From JASHPR01 sp963808705 (lineage in GTDB: Bacteria; Actinomycetota; Actinomycetes; Streptosporangiales; Streptosporangiaceae): a stretch of DNA of 64,000 nt. Shown here piece by piece: positions 44,120 through 55,943 of the stretch; position 1 is the stretch's first letter, and every line of letters starts with the position of its first letter. The DNA is taken from NCBI GenBank assembly GCA_963808705.1, contig CAWEHB010000007.1, positions 372,001-436,000 of the forward strand, read 5' to 3'. The translations under genes were made by a program, and so were the position numbers. The notes under the pieces were generated by a model, which did no database searches, was not told where the DNA came from, and was given only the letters and a program-made list of their open reading frames with translations.

Positions 44120-46262
44120 ATGCCGCACCAGACCCCAGGAGCAGGCCAGGACGACGAGCGGCCTGCCGCCTCAGCCAGCGGCCCGCCACGGTTCGCCTGG
44201 GCGCCGGGCAGCACCGGGCCCGCGGCCGAGCAGGACGGCTCGGAGTCGGCCAGCCCGGGGCTGGACTGGCAGGCGCTGCTGGAGGCGCTGGCGGCGGGCG
44301 GGTTCCTGGACGGCAAGGAAGAAGACCAGGACGCCGTCGCCGCCGAGGAGCAGGCGGCGGTGGTGGACGGGCGGATGAGCGCGCCGCTGCCACCGGGGGA
44401 GGCGGGGGCGCTGGCGGCCGAGCACATGGCGCCGGGCGCGGCACAAGCGGGATGGCTGGCGGCGGCCGCGGGCACGGCCCTGGGGCTGGATGAGTACGGG
44501 CTGGCCGGGGTGGCGATCGCCGCCCGCCAGCTCGCTTCGTGGGCGCAGGCGGCGGAACTGGCCGCGGTCGCGCAGCTGGCCGCGCGCGCCGCGGCTGCCG
44601 ACCCCGACATCGGGCTGAGGCCCGACGGGCGCCCGGCGCGGTTGTGCCGCGACGCGCTGGGTCAGATCTCCCTGGCCTTGATGCTGACCGACCACAGCGC
44701 GACCGACTGGGCCAGCCTGGGTATTACCCTGACCTGGCGGCTGTCGGCCACCGGCGCCGCGCTGGCCGGCGGGCGGATCGACCTGGCCCGCGCCAAGGTC
44801 ATTGCCGAGGCCACCAGCGTCCTTTCCGAACAGGCCGCCCGCGCGGTCGAGGCTGCGATCCTGCCCGGGGCGGGCCTGGCAGACCACCGCCCAGCTGCGG
44901 GCCCGGCTGCGCCGCGCGGTGATCGCCGCCGACCCCGACGCTGCCGAGCAGCGCCACCAGGACGCCGAACGCCACGCCAAGGTGTGCTTGTACGGCGACG
45001 ATGACGGCACCGCTACCTTAACCGGCACCGGGCTGCCCGTGGTGCAGGCGGCGGCGGCGATGGCGCGGATCACCGCGATCGCCCGGGCCATGAAGGCCGC
45101 CGGGCACGGCGGCGGGCTGGACCTGTACCGGGCCCAGGTCATGCTCGGCCTGCTGCTGGGCACTCTGCCCTACATCCCCCCGCCCGATGGCGCCCCCCAC
45201 CCCCAACCCCCGCCTGGCGGCGACTCCGGCAGCGGCGATTCCAGCGACCCTGTCGGCGGTGGTCCGGAGGGTGGTATCAGCCCAGACGGCGGGCAGCCCG
45301 ATGACCTGCCCGACCCGCGAGATGAGGATGTCCCCGACGACGACCGTCCCGCCGCCGACGGCGGCGACTGGGACCAGAACGGATCCGGGGACTGCGGCCA
45401 AGACGATGACCGGCCGGGGGCCGGGCCGGTCCAGCCGTGGCCGGCGCTTGGTGTGATCCCGCCCGCCCTGGCCCGCCCCGCCCCGCCCGCCGGCGGGCGG
45501 CCGCCGGGCGGGCTGCTGGACCTCACCCTGCCCTGGGCCACCCTGGCCGGGCTGTCGCCCGCGCCGGGGCTGCTGGGCCGGATCGGCCCCATCACCGCCA
45601 CCCAGGCCCGTCAGCTCGCCGACGCCGCGCAGCCTGACCCGGGCGCCCAGTGGCGCATCATCGTCACCAACCCCGCCGGGCAGGCCATCACCATCACCCC
45701 GATCCGCCGTCGTACCCGCGACGGCCCCGGGCCGGCCAGGGACGGCCCCAGGCCGCCCGGGGCCGGGCTGGCCGGCCGCATCACCCTGGTCATCACCGCG
45801 GACACCGTCCGCGAGCACGCCACCACCACACCTAGCCCGGCCGCCCGGCCCAGGCCACCGGGCGGGATCGCCGCCGCCGCGCTGGCCGCCGCGGCCCGGG
45901 CCCTGGACCAGGCGCTGGCCCAAGCCCAGGCCGACGCCGCCGCGGGCGGGTGCGCCCATACCGGCCAGTCGCCGGGCTACCGGCCGCCGCCGCGGCTGCG
46001 CGAGCAGGTCACCGCCCGCGACCTCACCTGCCGCAACCCCGCCTGCCGCCAGCCCGCCTGGCGCGCCGACCTCGACCACACCCTGGCCTGGGACGATGGC
46101 GGGCTGACCTGCCGCTGCAACCTGGGCGGCGCCTGCCGCCGCGACCACCAGCTCAAACAGCACCCCCGCTGGAAACTGGAACAGACCCGGCCCGGCGAGT
46201 TCACCTGGACCACCCCATCCGGGCGCACCTACACCGCCAGCCCCGACACCTACCCCCTGTAG
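44120..46262 (+). pseudogene. DUF222 / HNH endonuclease gene, frameshifted
   Basis: Member of the 13E12/DUF222 family of HNH nuclease-like proteins, often present in many copies in actinobacteria. ATG 44120 has a strong GGAGGTG site. The first frame runs through the DUF222 part to ILPGAG near 44880; from there the family sequence (QTTAQLRARLRRAVIAADPDAAEQRHQDAERHAKV) continues in the +1 frame to 46262. The C-terminus has the HNH core CRNPACRQPAWRADLDHTLAWD and CRRDHQLKQHPRW. One frameshift therefore separates the two halves; it may be a mutation, an assembly error or, less likely, programmed. It lies between imuB and dnaE2. Confidence 0.8.
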
Positions 46263-46292
46263 CACCGGCGGCAGGAAGAGGCACAGCAGCTC

Positions 46293-49700
<3,408 letters not shown>

Positions 49701-49920
49701 CTCGGGTATCCGGTGGCAGCCCGAATCACCTGCGGCTATGAGCCGGTGAAGATGAAGATCCCGTGAAGCATGGGGGGTCGGGTCCGGCGCCAGCGAGGGA
49801 CGGGGGTGAAGATGGGTCTAGTGAAGATGGGGGCAGTGATGCATCAGGGGGACCGGAAGCCTTCACGGGCCGCGCAGCACAGGCCGGCTTAACGTTCAAG
49901 TCACTTATTAGGAGCGAGTC
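49701..49920. other. Intergenic region dnaE2 / VOC protein
   Basis: 220 bases with four scattered GTGAAGATG copies between 49746 and 49832 and no convincing gene. A promoter for the VOC gene is expected here but not identifiable. Confidence 0.4.
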
Positions 49921-50700
49921 ATGCCCGAACGCACTTCTTACGCCCAGGGGACACCGAACTGGGTGGACCTGCAGACTAGTGACCAGGCCGCGGCCAAGGC
50001 GTTCTACGCCGGCCTGTTCGGCTGGACCTACGACGACCAGCCGATGGGGGAAGGCGCGGTGTACTCGATGGCCAAGCTCGGCGACAAGGACGTCGCCGCG
50101 ATCGCGCCGCAGTCACCGGAGCTCGCCGCCGCGGGCGCGCCCCCGATGTGGAACACCTACATCGCCGTGGACTCGGTCGATGACGCCGCGGCCAAGGTCG
50201 AGGCGGCCGGCGGCCAGGTCGCGATGCCGCCCTTCGACGTCGCCGGCGCCGGGCGGATGGCCTTCGTGCTGGACCCGAGCGGTGCCGCCGTGGCGCTCTG
50301 GCAGGCCAACCAGCACATCGGCTCCTCGCTGGTGAACGAGACGGGCACCGTGACCTGGAACGAGCTGGTCACCACCGACCCGGCCGCCGCCAAGTTCTAC
50401 GAGCAGGTGCTCGGCGTGACCACGTCCGTGATGGACATGGGGACCGGCGAGTACACGCTGTTCGAGGTCGGCGGGCAGATGGTGGGCGGCAGCACCCCGC
50501 CGCCGATGGAGGGCGTGCCCAACCACTGGCACGTGTACTTCGCCGTCGACGACGCGGACGCTACCGCGGCCAAGGCCGCCGAGCTGGGCGGGTCCGTGAT
50601 GGTCGCGCCGTTCGACTCCCCGGTCGGCCGCATGGCCGTCCTGACCGACCCGCAGGGCGCGGTGTTCAGCATCATCAAGCCGGCCACCCAGCCCGCGTAG
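49921..50700 (+). CDS. VOC (glyoxalase/bleomycin-resistance/dioxygenase fold) protein
   Basis: 259 residues made of two VOC domains: PNWVDLQTSDQAAAKAFYAGLFGWTYDD at the start and VTWNELVTTDPAAAKFYEQVLGVTTSVMDMG at about 135, each followed by DPxGAxxALWQ or DPQGAVFSIIK. The family covers lyases, dioxygenases and binding proteins; this two-domain form is common in Streptomyces-like genomes as a hydroxylase- or glyoxalase-like protein of unknown function. ATG follows TAGGAGCG. Confidence 0.88.
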   Translation: MPERTSYAQGTPNWVDLQTSDQAAAKAFYAGLFGWTYDDQPMGEGAVYSMAKLGDKDVAAIAPQSPELAAAGAPPMWNTYIAVDSVDDAAAKVEAAGGQVAMPPFDVAGAGRMAFVLDPSGAAVALWQANQHIGSSLVNETGTVTWNELVTTDPAAAKFYEQVLGVTTSVMDMGTGEYTLFEVGGQMVGGSTPPPMEGVPNHWHVYFAVDDADATAAKAAELGGSVMVAPFDSPVGRMAVLTDPQGAVFSIIKPATQPA

Positions 50701-50747
50701 GGTCCGCGGCCACGGCGGGGAGCGAGGCGTAAGCCGGCGCGGCGGAC

Positions 50748-51119
50748 TCAGGATGAAGCGGGCTGGCGCTCGCCGTTGACCGTCAGCTCCACCCGGTCCG
50801 GGTAGAAGCACATGAGGCCGGTGATCCCTTCCGCGGCCGGGATCGGCGTCTCGTAGCTCCACACGAGATCCGGGTGAGTCCCGCCGCCGGCCTGCGCCGA
50901 CCAGTACGACGCCTGGCCCTTGAACGGGCAGGTCGTCGCGTGATCCGTGGGCGTGAGCAGGTCGGTGCGGACATCCTCCCGGGGCAGGTAGTAGCGGGTC
51001 GGGTACCCGGTCTCGTCGAGCAGGACGGGGCGGTCCGACTCGGCCAGCTTCTCGCCGCCGAGCGTCACGACGACGTGCAGGTTGGCGGGCGTGATCGTGA
51101 TCGTGTGTCCTGAAGCCAT
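50748..51119 (-). CDS. DUF427 domain protein
   Basis: 123-residue small protein of the DUF427 family: HVVVTLGGEKLAESDRPVLLDETGYPTRYYLPREDVR, then TCPFKGQASYWS and VWSYETPIP, the family hallmarks. The molecular role is unknown; family members have a small beta fold. ATG 51119 is chosen because the domain begins right there; the open frame upstream continues through unrelated antisense sequence. Confidence 0.85.
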   Translation of the reverse strand: MASGHTITITPANLHVVVTLGGEKLAESDRPVLLDETGYPTRYYLPREDVRTDLLTPTDHATTCPFKGQASYWSAQAGGGTHPDLVWSYETPIPAAEGITGLMCFYPDRVELTVNGERQPASS

Positions 51120-51219
51120 GCCCGTGCCAACCCCTCGGCGCGCCCGGTGATTCCGCCGCCGCCCCGCTCGCGTCGCATCGGCCAACGACGACGCCCTGCG
51201 CCGCGACGGCGTCGTCGGC

Positions 51220-51987
51220 TTAGCCGCGGGCCAGGTCGGCCGCGGCCACCCGCAGCTCGGCCAGCAGCGGTTCGGGCAGGGTGAGCCCGCGGGCCGAGGA
51301 GCCCAGGGCCCACCAGCCGTCCGCCGACGGGCCGCCCGCGGGGATTGCCACGCCGGCGCAGCAGACCTCGTTGCGGAACTGCCCGTACTCCATGACCAGG
51401 TCACCCGGTCGGAGCCGGGTGACCTCGGCCTCGATCTGGGCGGGCTCGGTGACCGTGTTCGGCGTGAACGGCCGCATGCCGTGCTCGGCGAGCAGGCTGC
51501 TGCGGGCGCGGCCGGGCAGCGTCGCCAGCAGCGCCTTGCCCAGCGCGGTCGCGTGGGCGGCGGTCTCCAGGCCGGGCTGCAGATCCTCCAGCCACGGCGA
51601 CCGCACCCCTTCGGCCACGTCGACAACCACCAGCCGTCCCGCGGAGATGCAGGCCAGGTAGGCGGTGTGCCCGGTGGTGTCGGCCAGGTGCTGCAGCACG
51701 GGCCGGGCCCGGGGCGGACGGCGCAGGGAGTTCATCAGCTCGTGGAAGCGCTCGGCGACCTCGGACCCGGCGACGTACTCCCCGCTGGACAGGCGCACCA
51801 GGTAGCCCTCATAGCACAGGGTGCGGACCAGGTGATAGGCCGTGGACAGGTGGAGCTGGCACCGGCGGGCGATAACCTTCACCGGCAGCGGGCGCGGCGA
51901 GCCGGACACCTCCTCGATGATCCGCAGCGCCCGGGACACGCTGCGGATGAGGTCGGTGGGCTCGGCATCGCTGCCGGCATTCCTCAC
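51220..51987 (-). CDS. IclR-family transcriptional regulator
   Basis: 255 residues. N-terminal winged helix with SVSRALRIIEEVSGSPRPLPVKVIARRCQLHLSTAYHLVRTLCYEGYLVR; C-terminal effector-binding domain with ATALGKALLATLPG and CCAGVAIPAGG, typical IclR blocks. It reads divergently from the Fe-S factor/amidohydrolase operon at 52107, making that operon a likely target. GTG 51987 with AAGGGTGAGG around it. Confidence 0.9.
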   Translation of the reverse strand: MRNAGSDAEPTDLIRSVSRALRIIEEVSGSPRPLPVKVIARRCQLHLSTAYHLVRTLCYEGYLVRLSSGEYVAGSEVAERFHELMNSLRRPPRARPVLQHLADTTGHTAYLACISAGRLVVVDVAEGVRSPWLEDLQPGLETAAHATALGKALLATLPGRARSSLLAEHGMRPFTPNTVTEPAQIEAEVTRLRPGDLVMEYGQFRNEVCCAGVAIPAGGPSADGWWALGSSARGLTLPEPLLAELRVAAADLARG

Positions 51988-52106
51988 CCTTACCAGGATG
52001 CCGTGCCAGACGGCGGCTGGGAACCGTCCGGCTGGCCCGGGCCGCCGTTCAGCATGTGAAATATTCGGGGGTTCCGCGCCGCTGACGGCGCTGGCAGCCT
52101 GGCCGC

Positions 52107-52529
52107 ATGTCCGACGTGCCGCAGTGGGCCCTCGACGCTCTCAGCGACGTGTACGACCCGTGCTGCCGCGAAAAGGGCATATCAGTCGTGGACATGGGCC
52201 TGGTGCGCTCGGTGCGCGCCACCGGCGACCAGGTCCGGGTCGAGCTGCTGCTGACCAGCGGCTGGTGCCCGTTCGCGGCCCGGGTCCTGACCGAGATCAC
52301 CGAGCGGATCGAGGCGCAGCCCGGCGTCCGGTCGGCGGACGTCGAGATCGTCTGGGACGAGGCGTGGACCACCGACCGGCTGTCGCCCCGGGCCGCCGGC
52401 CTCCTGCGTTTCCTGCCGCCACCCGCGCAAGTGCCCGACCGGGGCGCTTTCGTAACCGCCCATCAGCCCGTGCCAGCGCCCGGCCGCGGCGCTCACGCGG
52501 CCGCTCCCGAGCGAGGTGATCCGTCATGA
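52107..52529 (+). CDS. MIP18/PaaD-type (DUF59) metal-sulfur cluster factor
   Basis: 140 residues. DUF59 domain: WALDALSDVYDPCCREKGISVVDMGLVRSV, RVELLLTSGWCPFAARVLTEITERIEAQPGV. The family takes part in Fe-S cluster assembly or in maturation of oxygenase complexes. The C-terminal 40 residues are low complexity. Its stop overlaps the next gene (ATGA). In actinobacterial propane/methane-type di-iron monooxygenase loci a DUF59 gene and an amidohydrolase gene are often found together; here the monooxygenase itself is not in the window. Confidence 0.85.
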   Translation: MSDVPQWALDALSDVYDPCCREKGISVVDMGLVRSVRATGDQVRVELLLTSGWCPFAARVLTEITERIEAQPGVRSADVEIVWDEAWTTDRLSPRAAGLLRFLPPPAQVPDRGAFVTAHQPVPAPGRGAHAAAPERGDPS

Positions 52530-53536
52530 TCGATGACGCCTTCGTGTTCGACTGCGTCGCGCACATCTTCAACTTCGACCCGAAGAACGCGCTCGGCCCG
52601 CCCGGCCTGATGTTCGACAACCACCTGTACGCGTTCCACAACGCGCTGACCCCGGATGACCAGCCGAAGCTGCCGCCCGAGGAGTTCCTGCGCCAGTGGA
52701 CCGTGGCCGACATCAGGAAAATGGTCTACGAGGAATCCGACACCGACATGCTGGTGGCGATGCCGCTGCCGCTGACCGACCTGTTCCGCGACGGCCTGTC
52801 GCCGTGGGAGGAGTGCGCCGACCTGGCCAGCCGCGACCCGGACCGGACCATCTTCTGGGGATCGGTGAACCCGCTGGAGGGCCGCAAGGCCCTGGACCTG
52901 ATGGAACGGCAGGTCGGCGAGTTCGGCGCGAAGGCGTTCAAGTTCTACAACGTGCGCTACGACTACGGAACGCCTTTCCCGTGGCGGATGGACGACCCGC
53001 AGATAGCCTTCCCGGTCTTCGAGAAGGCGCAGGAACTCGGGGTCAACCTGATCGGCGTGCACAAGGGCGTGCCGCTCGGCCCGCAGCCGATCGAGTACAC
53101 CCAGACCTGGGACATGGACGGCGCCGCGGCCAACTTCCCCGACATCAACTTCGTGATCTTCCACGTGGGGCTGCCGTTCCTGGACGAGACCTGCTGGCAG
53201 CTGATCCGGTACCCGAACCTGTACGCGTCCCTGGCGGCGACGATCAACTTCCTGGTCCGCGCGCCGCGGATGTTCGCCGAGATCCTCGGGAAGCTGCTGT
53301 TCTGGTGCGGGGAAGACAAGATCATCTATGGCTCCGAGGCGCCGATCTTCCACCCGCAGTGGGCCCTGCGGGCCTTCATGGACTTCGAGATCCCCGAGGA
53401 CCTCTGCGCGGGCTACGGCTACCCGCAGCTGACCGACCAGGCCAAGCGGAAGATCCTCGGCGAGAACCTGCTCCGCCTGCACGGCATGGACGTCGCGGAG
53501 ACCAAGGCCAGGCTGGGCCGCTCCGCTAGGGCGTGA
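52526..53536 (+). CDS. Amidohydrolase-related (Amidohydrolase_2) protein
   Basis: 336-residue TIM-barrel metal-dependent hydrolase or decarboxylase. Seen: DCVAHIFNFDP near the N-terminus (HxF in place of HxH-like start), GAKAFKFYNVRY with a possible metal-bridging lysine, NLIGVHKGVPLG, FVIFHVGLPF and IIYGSEAPIFHP, the metal-site histidine/acid positions of the family. Translationally coupled to the DUF59 gene. Likely the accessory amidohydrolase type known from di-iron monooxygenase loci (inference); the reaction is unknown. Ends 11 bases inside the convergent methyltransferase gene. Confidence 0.85.
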   Translation: MIDDAFVFDCVAHIFNFDPKNALGPPGLMFDNHLYAFHNALTPDDQPKLPPEEFLRQWTVADIRKMVYEESDTDMLVAMPLPLTDLFRDGLSPWEECADLASRDPDRTIFWGSVNPLEGRKALDLMERQVGEFGAKAFKFYNVRYDYGTPFPWRMDDPQIAFPVFEKAQELGVNLIGVHKGVPLGPQPIEYTQTWDMDGAAANFPDINFVIFHVGLPFLDETCWQLIRYPNLYASLAATINFLVRAPRMFAEILGKLLFWCGEDKIIYGSEAPIFHPQWALRAFMDFEIPEDLCAGYGYPQLTDQAKRKILGENLLRLHGMDVAETKARLGRSARA

Positions 53537-54323
53537 CCGGAGCGCGCGCCTCGCGGTCCGCGCGCCAGCACAGTGAGCGCATCGGCACGTCGATCTCGTC
53601 CGCGCCGGGGAAGCGCTGCTCGAGCGCGGCCCTGACCCGGGCGAGGGTCGCCGCCTGGTCCTGCGGGCTCGCGGTGATGACGCCGCTGTAGGTGCCCAGC
53701 ATGCCGACGAAGTCATCGACGGTCATGAGCCGCCGGAACGTGAACTCCGCGACCTCGGCCGGCCCGAAGGGCGAGCCGGGCGGCAGCGCGACCTCACGGT
53801 GCCGCCGCCGGGGGCTGCCCCGGTCGCCAGGCTCCTCGGTCCTGGCGGCCCAGTCGGGCTCGCGGAGCCGGTTGAGCTCGCGGACCCAGCCCACCTCGCG
53901 GTCGCGGCTGGTCCAGATCATGCCGAAGCGGCCGCCGTCCCGCAGGACCCGGGCGATCTCCGGCACGGTGCGTTCGGGGTCCATCCAGTGCCACGCCGAC
54001 GAGATGAACACGCCGTCGGCGCTGGCGTCGGGCAGCGGGATCGCCTCGCCCCGGCCCTGCGCCACCTCGATGACCGGGTCCCGGGCGCGCAGCACGGCGG
54101 CCATCCGCTCATCGGGCTCGACCGCGATGACCCGCGGAACCCGGTGCGCCAGGGCCCGGGCCAGCAGGCCGGTACCCGCCCCCAGGTCCACGGCGGCCTT
54201 CGGGGCGGCCGGCAGCAGCCAGTCGATCGCGGCCTCGGGCGGTCCCGAGCGCAGCCGGTCGTACTCGGCTGCGACCGTCCCGAACGACATCGAACGCTCT
54301 GCGCGGCTCGCCACGCCTGTCAC
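53526..54323 (-). CDS. Class I SAM-dependent methyltransferase
   Basis: 265 residues. SAM-binding motif I AAVDLGAGTGLLARALAHR, acidic loop IAVEPDERM, VAQGRGEAIPLPDASADGVFISSAWHWMDPERTVPEIARVLRDGGRFGMIWTSRD, the Methyltransf_11 pattern. Substrate unknown. GTG 54323 gives the longest form; the Met at residue 12 (MSFGTVAAEYDRLR), where the fold begins, is an equally good start. Confidence 0.87.
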   Translation of the reverse strand: MTGVASRAERSMSFGTVAAEYDRLRSGPPEAAIDWLLPAAPKAAVDLGAGTGLLARALAHRVPRVIAVEPDERMAAVLRARDPVIEVAQGRGEAIPLPDASADGVFISSAWHWMDPERTVPEIARVLRDGGRFGMIWTSRDREVGWVRELNRLREPDWAARTEEPGDRGSPRRRHREVALPPGSPFGPAEVAEFTFRRLMTVDDFVGMLGTYSGVITASPQDQAATLARVRAALEQRFPGADEIDVPMRSLCWRADREARAPVTP

Positions 54324-54400
54324 GCTAGCTGATCTGGCCCGGCGCGCAGGCCAGCAGCCGGGCCCGCGCCGCTGTGAGAGCTCCGGGCTAGGCTGACGCA

Positions 54401-55768
54401 GTGGCCGATGACCTCGACGAACTTGCCGCCGCCCTGCCCGACGGCCGGGTGGTCACGGACCCGGACATCGTCGAGGCCTACAGCCGGGATCACGCGGCGG
54501 CGGTCGCGCCGCCGGGCCGGGCCCGGTGCCTGGTGTCCGCCCGCACCACGGGCGAGGTGGCGGCCACGGTGCGCTGGGCGAGCCGGCACGACGTCCCGGT
54601 GGTGCCGCGCGGCGGCGGAACCGGCCTGGCGGGCGGCGCGGCAGCGGTCGACGGCTGCGTGATCCTTTCGCTCGCCCGGATGAACGCGATCCGGGAGCTC
54701 GACCCGGCCGACGAGGTGGCCGTGGCCGAGGCGGGCGTGCTCAACGCCGACCTGGACCGCGCCGCCGCGGCCCACGGGCTCATGTACCCGCCGGACCCGT
54801 CGAGCTACGAGATATCCACGATCGGCGGGAACCTGGCCACGAACGCGGGCGGGCTGCGCTGCGTCAAGTACGGCGTCACCCGGGACGCCGTGCTCGGGCT
54901 GGAGGTCGTGCTGGCCGACGGCCGGGTGGTCCGCACCGGCCGCCGGACGGTCAAGGGCGTGGCCGGCTACGACCTCACCGGCCTGTTCGTCGGCTCGGAG
55001 GGCACCCTCGGGGTGATCACCTCCGCGACGCTGCGGCTGCGGCCCCGCCCGTCCGCGCCCCCGGCGACCGTGGCCGCCACCTTCCCCAGCTTCGGCGCGG
55101 CCGCCCGCGCGGTGACCGCGATCCTGCAGGCCCGGCTGCAGCCGAGCCTGCTCGAGTTGCTGGACCGGGTCACGCTGCGCGCGATCGACGACTGGAAGCA
55201 CCTCGGCTTCGGCTCGGCCCAGGCCCTGCTCATCGCCCAGGACGACAGCGACGACGCCGCTCACCGCCGGGCCGAGGTCATGCAGCAGATATGCACCGCG
55301 CACGGCGCCCTGGCGGCCGAGGTCGCGGGCAGCGAGGCGGAGTCACGGCAGCTGCTCGACCTGCGCCGCCTGGCCGGCCAGGCCACCGAGCGGCTCGGGG
55401 CGGTGCTGGTCGAGGACGTGTGCGTGCCCCGGTCCCGGCTGCCGGACATGGTCGAGCGCATCGAGCGGGCCGCGAGCCGGCACGGCGTCCTGATCGCCAC
55501 CGTGGCCCACGCCGGGGACGGCAACCTGCACCCGGTCTTCGTCTTCGACCATCAGGCGGAGGTGCCGGCCAGCGTCTGGGCCGCGGCCGACGAGGTGTTC
55601 CGCGCCGCGATCGACCTCGGCGGCACGCTGACCGGCGAGCACGGCGTCGGCGTCATCAAGCGGCGCTGGCTGGCCGCCGAGCTCGGGGAGGACTCGATGG
55701 CCGTGCACCACGCCATCAAGGCGGCGCTCGACCCGGCCGGCATCATGAACCCGGGGAAGGTCATCTGA
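54401..55768 (+). CDS. FAD-binding oxidase, GlcD-like (glycolate/D-lactate type)
   Basis: 455-residue FAD-linked oxidase: PCMH-type FAD domain with VVPRGGGTGLAGGAAA and PSSYEISTIGGNLATNAGGLRCVKYG, then KGVAGYDLTGLFVGSEGTLGVIT, and the C-terminal domain ending GGTLTGEHGVGVIKRRWL and ALDPAGIMNPGKV. These are the marks of 2-hydroxyacid dehydrogenases such as glycolate oxidase GlcD or D-lactate dehydrogenase. No GlcE/GlcF partner is adjacent. GTG 54401. Confidence 0.93.
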   Translation: MADDLDELAAALPDGRVVTDPDIVEAYSRDHAAAVAPPGRARCLVSARTTGEVAATVRWASRHDVPVVPRGGGTGLAGGAAAVDGCVILSLARMNAIRELDPADEVAVAEAGVLNADLDRAAAAHGLMYPPDPSSYEISTIGGNLATNAGGLRCVKYGVTRDAVLGLEVVLADGRVVRTGRRTVKGVAGYDLTGLFVGSEGTLGVITSATLRLRPRPSAPPATVAATFPSFGAAARAVTAILQARLQPSLLELLDRVTLRAIDDWKHLGFGSAQALLIAQDDSDDAAHRRAEVMQQICTAHGALAAEVAGSEAESRQLLDLRRLAGQATERLGAVLVEDVCVPRSRLPDMVERIERAASRHGVLIATVAHAGDGNLHPVFVFDHQAEVPASVWAAADEVFRAAIDLGGTLTGEHGVGVIKRRWLAAELGEDSMAVHHAIKAALDPAGIMNPGKVI

Positions 55769-55832
55769 GCGCGCGCCGCTGCTATCGGATGACCGCGGCG
55801 ACACCGGCCGCCGGGGCGAGTAGCCTGGTCCC

Positions 55833-55874
55833 ATGGCTTGGCCCAGCGGCCTGCTTCTGCACTGGCCGCGCTGA
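55833..55874 (+). CDS. Leucine leader peptide of leuS
   Basis: ATG 55833 encodes MAWPSGLLLHWPR and stops at TGA 55872. Three consecutive Leu codons (CTG CTT CTG) include CTT, a rare codon in such GC-rich genomes. TAGCCT at 55821-55826 looks like a -10 ending 6 bases before the ATG, so the peptide would be read from a leaderless mRNA. An intrinsic terminator follows at 55895. This is the layout of ribosome-mediated attenuation by charged tRNA-Leu. Confidence 0.7.
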   Translation: MAWPSGLLLHWPR

Positions 55875-55894
55875 CCGGATCCGGTCCGCGCGGC

Positions 55895-55921
55895 AGCCCC
55901 TCACGCCCGAGGGGCTTTTTT
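55895..55921 (+). terminator. Attenuator/terminator in the leuS leader
   Basis: Perfect 8-bp stem AGCCCCTC/GAGGGGCT with a 6-base loop, followed by six Ts, 23 bases before the leuS ATG. Just upstream, 55865-55894 can form another hairpin containing the dyad GACCGGATCCGGTC, and 55847-55851 can pair with 55864-55868; these two upstream stems exclude one another. Confidence 0.85.
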
Positions 55922-55943
55922 GTTTCCGGAACCAGGGGATCCC

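Noticed and set aside
49763..50335. Alternative 190-codon frame overlapping the VOC gene
   Set aside because: It runs out of phase through the VOC gene, is Arg/Ser/Pro-rich and has no ribosome site, while the VOC frame has two recognisable domains.
55833..55943. T-box riboswitch upstream of leuS
   Set aside because: The leader is only about 110 bases and lacks the T-box consensus (TGGNACCGCG-like). The Leu-rich leader peptide explains the terminator better.
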